31,965 bases of DNA from positions 1 to 31,965 of the forward strand of contig CABQND010000022.1 of assembly GCA_902465495.1 (NCBI GenBank), given 5' to 3'. Each line of letters starts with the position of its first letter. Position 1 is the stretch's first letter. The notes under the pieces were generated by a model. That model saw only the letters and a list, made by a program, of their open reading frames with translations, did no database searches and had not been told where the DNA came from. Positions 16,498 to 25,400 of the stretch are shown piece by piece. The position numbers were made by a program, and so were the translations under genes. This stretch comes from an uncultured Eubacteriales bacterium (GTDB lineage Bacteria; Bacillota; Clostridia; Christensenellales; Borkfalkiaceae).

Positions 16498-18234
16498 ATG
16501 AGATCGAATTATGATAAATATCCCGCTGTTGCAGTGCGCGGAGTGAAAAACTGCGCATGGCAAGGGGCGGACAATATCCGCAGCGAACTTTTGCAGGCGA
16601 TCGCACGCAAGGGCAGAGAAAAGATCGTTGTGTGCGTGGACTGTTATCACGGCGTATGGGAAGACGAATTACTTAAAGAACTGAAATTCATGTTGCGTCC
16701 GGCGCTTGTGGTCAAGTCTGAACATGCCGCAAAAGATTCGGAAACGATCGAAAAGATGATCGAGCGAAATTTGACCGATGATCGTGTGTTCGGTGCAATG
16801 ACGGTGCGCAACATGCCCGAATTTTTCAGTGAGGAAAAGATTGCCGACGTGCGGGGACGCATCGGTGAAATCAAAAGCGGAGTTGTGCTTGTGATCGGTG
16901 TGGGTGCGGCATTGCTTTGCGATCCGGATATTCTCATTTATGCAGACATGCCGCGCTGGGAACTTCAACAGCGATATCGCAGCAAAAGGTTGGGAAACTG
17001 GCTTTGCGATAACGAAAACGAAGATACGCTTCGCAAGTACAAACGCGGTTTTTTTGTGGAATGGCGGGTCGCGGACAGGCATAAAAACAGTTTGTTCAAA
17101 CGGATCGATTACTTTTTGGATACGACGCAGAAAGAGTACAAAATGATGGCGGGCGATGCAGTGCGCGAAGGGTTGCGACAGACAGCACACAGGCCGTTTC
17201 GCGTGGTACCGTTTTTTGATCCGGGAGTCTGGGGCGGACAGTGGATGAAAAAGGTATGCAATTTGCCGCGCGAAGAAAAAAATTACGCTTGGTGCTTTGA
17301 TTGTGTGCCGGAAGAAAACAGCCTTATGTTGCAGGCGGACGGGGTCACGATCGAGATTCCTTCCATAAATTTGGTTTTTCAGCAGCCGATAGCACTGCTC
17401 GGTGATAAAGTGCATGCGCGGTTCGGTGCGGAATTCCCGATTCGATTTGATTTTCTGGATACGATGGAAGGTCAGAATCTTTCTTTGCAAGTGCATCCGC
17501 TCACAGAATATATTCAAAACACATTCGGAATGCATTACACGCAGGATGAAAGCTATTATATTTTGGATGCAAACGATGATGCGAAAGTGTATTTGGGCGT
17601 CAAAAACGGAGTGGATCCCGATGAAATGGTCAGTGCTTTGAAAGAGGCGCAGACGACAGCGCAGTTTGACGACAAAAAATATGTAAACTGTTTTCCTGCC
17701 AAAAAGCACGATCATTTTTTGATCCCTGCGGGCACGGTACATTGCTCGGGGGCGAATACAATGGTGCTGGAAATCAGCGCAACGCCTTTTATTTTTACGT
17801 TTAAATTGTGGGATTGGAACCGTTTGGGGTTGGACGGAAAGCCGCGTCCCGTGCACATCGCACATGGGGAGAAAAACATCCAGTTTTCCCGTAATACCGA
17901 TTGGGTAAAGAAAAATCTGATCAATCGCGTCGAAGTTTTGGAAGAAGGGGACGGATATCGTGAGGAGCGTACCGGATTGCACGAGCGGGAGTTCATCGAA
18001 ACGCGTCGGCTATGGTTTGAGAAGCCTGTATGTCGTGATACAGAGGACGGGGTCCAAGTGCTCAATTTGGTCGAAGGAAGCGAAGCGACCGTACGGAGCC
18101 CTTCTGGCGCATTTGAGCCTTTCAGGGTTCATTATGCAGAAACGTTTATTATTCCGGCATCGGTCGGCAAATTTGAACTTGTACCTGAAAATGGGGAACG
18201 CTGCGGAGTGATCCGTGCATATGTGCGCACGTGA
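16498..18234 (+). CDS. manA: Mannose-6-phosphate isomerase with kinase-like N-domain
   Basis: This 578-residue fusion has a C-terminal class I phosphomannose isomerase (about residues 225-578). The isomerase shows QVHP (about 331-334), DESYYIL, IPAGTVHCSG (about 406-415), LEIS and DWNRLGLDGKPRPVHI, so the zinc ligands and active-site Arg appear intact. Residues 1-215 look like a uridine-kinase-type nucleotide kinase: beta strand IVVCVDC at 43-49, GVGAALLCDPDILIYADMP near 134-152, then an RxxSKR LID-like segment. The Walker A lysine is absent, because the loop after strand 1 reads YHGVWEDELLKEL. The isomerase should interconvert mannose 6-phosphate and fructose 6-phosphate. GGAGAGG lies seven bases before ATG 16498; a TTG at 16492 is too close to that site. 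The role of the N-domain is unknown. Confidence 0.88.
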   Translation: MRSNYDKYPAVAVRGVKNCAWQGADNIRSELLQAIARKGREKIVVCVDCYHGVWEDELLKELKFMLRPALVVKSEHAAKDSETIEKMIERNLTDDRVFGAMTVRNMPEFFSEEKIADVRGRIGEIKSGVVLVIGVGAALLCDPDILIYADMPRWELQQRYRSKRLGNWLCDNENEDTLRKYKRGFFVEWRVADRHKNSLFKRIDYFLDTTQKEYKMMAGDAVREGLRQTAHRPFRVVPFFDPGVWGGQWMKKVCNLPREEKNYAWCFDCVPEENSLMLQADGVTIEIPSINLVFQQPIALLGDKVHARFGAEFPIRFDFLDTMEGQNLSLQVHPLTEYIQNTFGMHYTQDESYYILDANDDAKVYLGVKNGVDPDEMVSALKEAQTTAQFDDKKYVNCFPAKKHDHFLIPAGTVHCSGANTMVLEISATPFIFTFKLWDWNRLGLDGKPRPVHIAHGEKNIQFSRNTDWVKKNLINRVEVLEEGDGYREERTGLHEREFIETRRLWFEKPVCRDTEDGVQVLNLVEGSEATVRSPSGAFEPFRVHYAETFIIPASVGKFELVPENGERCGVIRAYVRT

Positions 18235-18309
18235 GTAGCTTTTTAAGAAATACAAATATTGAAAGGAAAATCGGAAAGAGCCGTAAGAAGAATGAGCGAG
18301 GAGGAGAAA

Positions 18310-19764
18310 ATGACGGAAGCTGTACTGTTGCAGACACCTGAAAAGGAGCGGGACTTTGTCCGCATCAAAAATGCAGTGTTGTTTTTTGGCGGCATCGTAT
18401 TTTTGTTGATATTCTTGTTCGTGCCCCTCGTTTCCAAGAACGATGAGGGCGCGGGCATTAACGCGGGATTAAGCGGCGCGCAGGCGATCGGCTTGCTTTT
18501 CCACGGGTTTACATACAGTCATTACGAACCGGGTATCGGCAGTTTTGATATTGCATTTCCTCCTTCCGTGTTTGTGCTCTTGATGATCGCGATGGTACTG
18601 GGGCTGGGGATTTCGGTTTGTGCGGCAATCGGTTGGTTGCGCGGAAAAGATTGGAAAGTAACGGGTTTGTTCTGCGTTGCTTCGGCAGTGTGGTGTGCAT
18701 TTTTGTATGCTTTTCTTCTTTCACCCGTCAAGATCCATGTACAGGATTTCTTTGCGCAGGACTGTTTGTTTTATCAGATTTTTGCAGTGGAAAGCGGTAT
18801 TCTGCTACTGATCGTGGCAGGAGCATTGTTAACGGCCGTTAGCTTCGGGATAAATGAGCAAAACGTATCCCAGATGAAAAAATATGCAGTGTTTTATCTG
18901 ATGGCAGTGTTTCCGCTTGCTTTTATGTTTGTGTTTTTCCTGTATCCCATTCTTTTACAGACGCTGATGGCATTTAAGGATTACAAACTGAGCACAGGCA
19001 TGAACAGTGACTGGGTCGGATTTGATCATTTTATCACCATCTTTACTTCGGAAGACATGCTCTATGTGATCGCAAATACGATCTATATCAGCTTGGTAAA
19101 ACTGGTGATCAGCATTGTTCTTCCGCTCATACTGGCGTTGATCCTTTTTGATCTGCGTTCCAAAAAATTCCGCGGCGTTGCACAAACCATTATTTACATT
19201 CCGCATTTTTTCAGTTGGGTAGTGGTGTATGCAATTTCGTATGCGTTTTTAAGCCCGGAAGGCGTTTTGAATTCTCTTTCAAAACTGTTCGGCGGATCGG
19301 CGACAAGTTATCTTACGACGCCTTCTATGGTCGTCCCAATTCAGGCGATCGTATTTGGCTGGAAGGAGATCGGCTGGGGCACGATCATCTATTTTGCGGC
19401 GCTTTCCGGAGTGGACATATCTTTGTATGATGCGGCAAAAGTAGACGGCGCGGGACCGCTTCGCAGACTTTGGAATATATCCATACCGAGCATTTTAAAT
19501 GTAATTGTGTTTACGATGATCCTTGCGCTCGGCAATGTTTTAAAAAGCGCGGGAGGGGAGCAGCTTCTTTTGTATGAACATCCTTCCATTTACAGGCAGT
19601 TGCTGGTCATCGATACATGGATTTACTGGGAAGGTTTGACCGGAACGGGAAATCAGCTGGGGCTTGGCGCGGCGATGGCGTTCTTTCAATCATTTATCGG
19701 CATCGTTTTGGTCTTGATCTGCAACTGGATGTCCAAAAAATTTACGGGCAGAGCAATTTGGTGA
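18310..19764 (+). CDS. LplB-type sugar ABC permease with extra N-terminal TM domain
   Basis: The C-terminal ~295 residues are a typical LplB-type carbohydrate-importer permease with six membrane segments and the EAA loop YDAAKVDGAGPLRRLWNISIP (about residues 373-393), where the ATPase docks. The N-terminal ~185 residues are unusual: four predicted membrane segments near 21-41, 83-109, 117-138 and 156-179, with a 40-residue extracellular-type loop after the first. A plain LplB is about 300 residues, so this is an added domain of unknown role. The ATG at 18310 is chosen for the GAGGAGGAG directly upstream; ATG 18292 and TTG 18259 are in frame but have weaker sites. It pairs with the next gene. 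Confidence 0.88.
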   Translation: MTEAVLLQTPEKERDFVRIKNAVLFFGGIVFLLIFLFVPLVSKNDEGAGINAGLSGAQAIGLLFHGFTYSHYEPGIGSFDIAFPPSVFVLLMIAMVLGLGISVCAAIGWLRGKDWKVTGLFCVASAVWCAFLYAFLLSPVKIHVQDFFAQDCLFYQIFAVESGILLLIVAGALLTAVSFGINEQNVSQMKKYAVFYLMAVFPLAFMFVFFLYPILLQTLMAFKDYKLSTGMNSDWVGFDHFITIFTSEDMLYVIANTIYISLVKLVISIVLPLILALILFDLRSKKFRGVAQTIIYIPHFFSWVVVYAISYAFLSPEGVLNSLSKLFGGSATSYLTTPSMVVPIQAIVFGWKEIGWGTIIYFAALSGVDISLYDAAKVDGAGPLRRLWNISIPSILNVIVFTMILALGNVLKSAGGEQLLLYEHPSIYRQLLVIDTWIYWEGLTGTGNQLGLGAAMAFFQSFIGIVLVLICNWMSKKFTGRAIW

Positions 19765-19774
19765 GGTGGCAGAC

Positions 19775-20710
19775 ATGAACAATATCCGCATGAAACAGCA
19801 CAGAAAAATTCGCGGGAAGAAAAACTGGGGAGAAATTACTTATCAGGTCGTATGTACCGTGATTGTGGCGGTATTTGCGCTGATGTGTCTGTATCCTCTT
19901 TTATATGTCGTAGGGATCTCGTTCACGACGCAGCAGGAATGGGCGGAAACGGGCGGTAAAATTTTCCTGTTCCCGAGTCATCCTTCCTTTGCCGCTTATA
20001 CGCGGGTATTTAAGAGCGGCAGTGATGTATTGCGTGCGTTGTGGGTATCCGTTCAGCGCACGGTGCTCGGAACGGTGGGAGGGGTGATCGTTGCCGCGGT
20101 ACTTGGGTATGTGCTTTCGAGAAAAAATCTTCCGGGCAAAGGGATCATCACCTTTTTAGTGCTGATCACGATCTTTTTCAGCATCAGTTCTATTCCGAAT
20201 TTTATTGTTGTGCGGGATCTGAATTTGTTGAACAGTCTTTGGTCGCTCGTGCTTCCTGCACTTTTGAACACGTGGTACGCACTCATCTTCAAACAATTTT
20301 TTGAAGGCATTCCCGAAGAGGTGGAAGAGGCGGCGCATATTGACGGAGTTTCGGAATTCCAGTTGTTTTATAAGATCGTTCTTCCTATGTCGGGTCCTGT
20401 ATTGGCAGCCATCGCGCTGTTTACGATGGTTGCTCACTGGAATGCTTATTTTGACGTGATGTTGTACAACCGTGAAGATAAGAGCTGGTGGACGTTGCAA
20501 TATTACGTCAAAACTCAGTTTGACAATTCTGCACAGGCGGATCAGGGCGATCTCGGGAATTGGGAGAACATTGTAGGCACGAAAGATGATGTTGCGCTCA
20601 TCGCAAAGCAGATGGCGCTCACTGTCGTATCCCTTTTGCCGGTTTTGATAGCGTATCCGTTTTTCCAAAAATATTTCACGAAAGGCGTATACATGGGGGC
20701 AATTAAATAG
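19775..20710 (+). CDS. YtcP/AraQ-type sugar ABC permease
   Basis: This 311-residue partner permease is of the YtcP/AraQ family. It has an N-terminal membrane segment near VVCTVIVAVFALMCLYPLLY, further segments downstream, and the EAA loop EEAAHIDGVSEFQLFYKIV near residue 183. The C-terminus ends KYFTKGVYMGAIK, the usual ending for this family. With the preceding permease it forms the channel of an importer for a saccharide. GAGGTGG lies five bases before ATG 19775; a GTG at 19766 is in frame but overlaps that site. No ATP-binding subunit gene is in the window, so a shared MsmX-like ATPase encoded elsewhere is expected (family knowledge). Confidence 0.93.
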   Translation: MNNIRMKQHRKIRGKKNWGEITYQVVCTVIVAVFALMCLYPLLYVVGISFTTQQEWAETGGKIFLFPSHPSFAAYTRVFKSGSDVLRALWVSVQRTVLGTVGGVIVAAVLGYVLSRKNLPGKGIITFLVLITIFFSISSIPNFIVVRDLNLLNSLWSLVLPALLNTWYALIFKQFFEGIPEEVEEAAHIDGVSEFQLFYKIVLPMSGPVLAAIALFTMVAHWNAYFDVMLYNREDKSWWTLQYYVKTQFDNSAQADQGDLGNWENIVGTKDDVALIAKQMALTVVSLLPVLIAYPFFQKYFTKGVYMGAIK

Positions 20711-20728
20711 TGTGTTTTTAGGTAATTT

Positions 20729-20747
20729 CGGCTGAATGAGCCGTTTT
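20729..20747 (+). terminator. Short hairpin plus T-run before binding-protein gene
   Basis: CGGCT (20729-20733) and AGCCG (20739-20743) form a 5-bp stem with a 5-base loop followed by TTTT. It may partly terminate or, more likely, stabilise processed mRNA ends so that the binding protein is made in excess over the permeases. It is short, so confidence is low. Confidence 0.35.
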
Positions 20748-20772
20748 GATAATGCATTTCAAGGAGGAAACA

Positions 20773-22464
20773 ATGAAAAAAATTATCGTATGTATACTTG
20801 TGGCAATGATGCTGTTCTCGCTGTTCGGTTGTGGTACGCAGGGAGGAGAGCAAGGGGATGTGATCTCGGTCAAACTTCTCACGACGGGATGGACAAACAC
20901 GCCGACGGATGAAAATGACCCTTATCGCAAGTGGATCAAGGACAACTATAAACTCGACGTCGATTTGCAAGCAACGGCAGATTTTGGCAGTGCGGCGCTT
21001 ATTGCTTTTGCCGATACGCAAAAGCCGGATATTGTTTCCCTTCCTGATTTGTCGCAGCTGAAAAATTTCCGCCAGCAAGGAGTGCTTTTGGATGACTGGA
21101 CGCCGTACCTGGATAAAATGCCGAATGTAAAAGCGTTTATGGAAAGGGAGGATCAGCAGCTGCTCAAAGGTTTGTTTACGGAAGACGGGAAGATCACGGC
21201 GATTTGGACGAATCCGAACGCAGTAACATGGTCTTTGAAGATCCGTGAGGATTGGGCGGATGAATATCGGCAGGAAACGCAGCCGGGACCGGACAATTAT
21301 TATCCGGCGGGAGCGACGGCGAGCACGGATCCTGAAACGGGTGAGAGTGTGCCTTGGTATCCGTATACTTCCGAAGATCTGCTGAATTTTGCGCGCTGGA
21401 TCAAGGTTACCAAGAACTCCGATCCGAAAAATCTGGATTATTTTGGTTTTTCGACCTGTGGCGGCGACGGAGGATTGGGTATCATGGAATCATGGCTGCC
21501 GTTGATGTGGGGATACAACTACATGCCTCCGCACGGTTTCTATGTGGATGAAACGACAAATCAGGCAAATTTCGGGGTAGTGGACGGCACATTTGAATAC
21601 ACACTGAATTATTTAAAGACAATGGTCGATGAAGAGCTGATCGATCCGAACTGGGAGACGCAGAAGCAGGCAAATGATGTGCGGACAAAGGGCGGTAAGA
21701 TCGGAATTACATGGTATCCGGGCATGATCAATGAAATGACTGCAAACTATACCGATCAGAATACGGATGACTGGTGGGAGGTTTATGACGTGCCGATGGG
21801 AATCGGTGCGGATGAGGACGGCCCGACCGATCCCGGTATGATGATCAACGACAGTCTTGCGAGCCACATTATCACTGTTTCCAAGCAGGCGGCTCTCAAC
21901 ACCGAAAAGATGGATCGGATCTGTAAACTTCTAAATGATTTGGTTTCATATGTAGACAATACCAAAGAAGGTGCTGACAAGTATGTGCGCGGCAGTGCGT
22001 ATGATGCTTTGCGGTGGGGTGTCGGCGTGGATGCCGATTCGGCGTTCCAGAGCGTGGAAGGAACGGATATTCTCTACGTTTGTGTTAAGACCGGAAACAC
22101 CTATCGCGAATCGCAGGCGGGTGTAGGCGCATGGGACTGGGGGGCATGGTTCTCTTCTACCAATGACGGTGTCGTAAGCGGCGAAGGTAAAACGATCAGC
22201 AATATTGTTAAAAAGCAAGTTGATTTCGACGCGCGTTCGGCACAATATGAATATAAGACCCAGGTCGGATCTTTCCTTACGCTTGATCAGTCTGTGGTAC
22301 AGACGATGCTTCGCGAAACACGCGCGTATATGTTCAATTATGCAAAGAGCCGCACGAACGAAACGATCGAAGAGTTTAAAGCGCGTTGGAGGTCGCAACT
22401 TGGCGGGGATAAACTTTTACAAGACGCGACGCAGCAGTTTATCGAACTGGGCTTTATAAAATAA
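20773..22464 (+). CDS. Extracellular sugar-binding lipoprotein of ABC importer
   Basis: This 563-residue lipoprotein has the signal MKKIIVCILVAMMLFSLFGC with lipobox L-F-G-C at Cys20. The mature protein is a large family 1 type solute-binding protein, as usually paired with LplB/YtcP permeases. Aromatic-rich segments around WTNPNAVTWSLKIREDW, GGLGIMESWLPLMWGYNY and ITWYPGM are typical of oligosaccharide-binding clefts. At about 560 residues it is long, which in this family goes with oligosaccharide rather than monosaccharide ligands (inference). A perfect AAGGAGG lies five bases before ATG 20773. It follows the permeases after 62 bases and precedes the surface-protein block. Confidence 0.93.
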   Translation: MKKIIVCILVAMMLFSLFGCGTQGGEQGDVISVKLLTTGWTNTPTDENDPYRKWIKDNYKLDVDLQATADFGSAALIAFADTQKPDIVSLPDLSQLKNFRQQGVLLDDWTPYLDKMPNVKAFMEREDQQLLKGLFTEDGKITAIWTNPNAVTWSLKIREDWADEYRQETQPGPDNYYPAGATASTDPETGESVPWYPYTSEDLLNFARWIKVTKNSDPKNLDYFGFSTCGGDGGLGIMESWLPLMWGYNYMPPHGFYVDETTNQANFGVVDGTFEYTLNYLKTMVDEELIDPNWETQKQANDVRTKGGKIGITWYPGMINEMTANYTDQNTDDWWEVYDVPMGIGADEDGPTDPGMMINDSLASHIITVSKQAALNTEKMDRICKLLNDLVSYVDNTKEGADKYVRGSAYDALRWGVGVDADSAFQSVEGTDILYVCVKTGNTYRESQAGVGAWDWGAWFSSTNDGVVSGEGKTISNIVKKQVDFDARSAQYEYKTQVGSFLTLDQSVVQTMLRETRAYMFNYAKSRTNETIEEFKARWRSQLGGDKLLQDATQQFIELGFIK

Positions 22465-22489
22465 ATAAACAAAAAGAGAGGAGGAAAAA

Positions 22490-25400
22490 ATGAGTATAGG
22501 AATAAGAAAATTGATTGCGGCCTTGCTTGCGGCAATGATGGCAGTTTCACTGTTAGGAGCGTTGCTGCTGGCGATATCGGTAAAGGGGTTTGCCGATACA
22601 GAATCGGAAGGCTATGCAACCGATTTGGATTTTACCATCGATGCAAACGAGCGCCTGTCCGATTTTGACAGTTACTATTGGGAGTATGATGTAAACAATC
22701 CCATTTACTGCAATCCCGGCAATCCGTTCGGAAACGGATATTACCAGGCAGAAATGGATCACGCGGATGTGTGGGCATTTACGGACAGAGGATTGGCAAG
22801 CAAAAACAATATGAGCTATTCGATCGATTGGCTCAATAACAACAGCTGGCTGGACAACTGGGCATCATTGCTTACAAAAGAGACGCAGACCTATTTTACG
22901 ATCGAAACGACACTTTCTTTTTCGGAAGCAAAATATAATGCGGGCAACGCACTTTTCCCCGGATACGGCGGTGTGCAGTTTAATATTGCGGACACGGCGC
23001 AGGCAGCGGTGTTTTTGAACGGTGTCGCCGTGTATATCGATGCAAACAGCGGCGACTTGATCTATCGCAACAGCGGGGCAGGGCATACTCCCGAGCATAC
23101 CGATGCATATGATCCTGCCGATTATGGCGATCAGCCGTACGATAGACTTGCCGATCAAAAACTCAAAGTAGAAGTATCCGGTACAGGTTTTAAAGCATAC
23201 GTCAACGAGGTTTTGCGACTTGATGTCCCGAATGCGACGCTGGAAGCAGAACTTTCTCCCATTCGCGAAGGGCGCGTAGGGTTGGTCGGCGTTGCCGTGG
23301 ACACTTATTTCAAAGATTTAAAGATAACGCCTTCCGAAGGGACACCGCAGGAATATAATTTTGTCGTAAGCGATGCGTTCGATGGTTTTGATGCGTATTT
23401 CTATAATTACAGTTCGGGCTATAACCCTTCCGATCCGTATGCACAGGTCGAGATGCCTGCGTCCAGACTTTGGGGAAAGACGCAAAACGGCATGTCCCGC
23501 CTGACGGCGGCGGATAAGCTCGCGCCGGACACGGATGGGAGCTGGAAGGATATGAACAACCTCAACTCTTTGATTTATACCGAAAAGACCTATCGTTATT
23601 TTGAAGCGGAAACGGATATTTCCTTTGCTTCGGCGGCGGCGACGGGGATGGCCGGTTTGCAGTTCGGGGCTGATCGTTTTGATCGTCCTGTTTATTGGAC
23701 GCGCGGCATGGCGGCGTATTTAAGCAGTGCCGACGGCTCGGTGACGTTGCGTTCGCATTTGGGCGACACAGCCAACGGAGAGATCCGCGCGCAGGATGCG
23801 TATGATCCCGCCGATTACGGTGATCAGGCGTTTGACAAGAATGTATTGCACAATCTGCGTGTGAAAGTTACAAAAGATCGTGTGCAGGTATATGTCGACA
23901 GTGTATTGCGTATCGACTATGCGATCGACTCGGTCGCGGGGTATGAAATCGGTATGAGCAATGTCGGACTGTATGCAGACAGCCGCACTTCTTTCTTCAA
24001 AAACATGAAGATCAACGCGCTGAATGCAGACGGTGAAGTGGTGGTATTGCCCGAAAGCATATCCATCGGTGATATTTCCTCGCCTGAAACGGGAAAATCG
24101 TATGCGTTGACGCCGACCGTCTTGCCCGCCGACGCGGATAAAGAAGTGATTTGCGAAGTCAGCGGGAATGCTCTGTATAAAAACGGATCGATCACCTTTT
24201 TACAAGCGGGTGAGGTTACGGTGACGATGCGATCGGCAGTCGAACCGAGTGTGGTTGCGAGCAAAACATTTACGGTAGCGGAAGGCAAGGGCGCGGTTTC
24301 TTACGATCTGTCGCAGGATGCGGCAAAATTGATTCCGTACTTTAAAAACGACAATTCGCTTTCGGCGGTTTCGGGAGTTGCGGAGACGCTCGATCGGCAC
24401 TGGAACGTGAGTGAAAACGGGGTAACGCGCAAGGCGGCAGACGGAGACAGTCAGGGGCTGGATTCCAACTACGCGATGCTGTATCTTCCCGGCATTTATA
24501 AAAATTTTGAATTGACGTTTACCATGAATGACAACGGTACGTCAAGCGGCTGGGCGGGCGTGATGTTCGGAAAAGAAACGTACGGATCTTCTCAGTACAG
24601 CAACGGAAATGCCGTAAATTTCCCCATTCAGTTTTCGGGATATTCCTGTCACGGTACGCAGATCGGTACAGCGGCGGATGCTGGGAACGAACAGGCAAAT
24701 TATCCTTTGTATGAGCATAACGGCGATAACTTGATCCGTATCAGTGTGTTCGGCACGACTTTCCGTCTGTACTTTAATGATATGCTTACGCCTGTGATCG
24801 ATAAGACGGTGGAGGAATCGCAGGAAGGATTTATTGCACTGTATGCGAATCTGGAAGGCGGTGCGCAGACAGGCGCTTCGTTCAAGGATATTGTCATCAC
24901 GAATTTGGACGAGAGCGGCGAGGCTGTCGATTACGAAAAGGCAAGCGCGATCGTCTGGGAAGATCAAGAGACGTCGTTTGCGGCAGGCACGGCGACCGAG
25001 CTTACGGCAACGGCGGACGGGACGCAGGAATTTGTCAATTATACATCGAGCGACGACAGCGTCGTGCGCATTGTCAACGGCAATATCGCGTTCTTTGTGA
25101 AAGAAGGTACGGCGGTCATTGCGGCTTATCATGCGGACGGCGTGACTGGGGAAACAAAGACGTTTACCGTGACGGCGCGCAGCGTAGACGGTTCGATCGC
25201 ATATGATTTCGGGGACGAAGAAGTTCTTGCGAATTTGGAACCTTATTATCAGGCGGGAGAGGATCAGGGATCGGCTGTTCCCGAAGAACTTTCCGCGCAC
25301 TGGAAGGTTGAAAACGGTGTGCTGACCCGCGTCAATGATTTAGGCGGTGTTGTTTCCGTCGCTTGGTCCGAATTGTATCTGGATCGCACTTTTGAAAATT

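Noticed and set aside
16669..17982. 437-residue minus-strand open frame opposite manA
   Set aside because: It is a shadow of the manA fusion; no start signal or domain was seen.
18259..18309. Upstream TTG/ATG starts for the LplB-type permease
   Set aside because: ATG 18310 has GAGGAGGAG at ideal distance; the upstream starts have weaker sites and add only charged residues.
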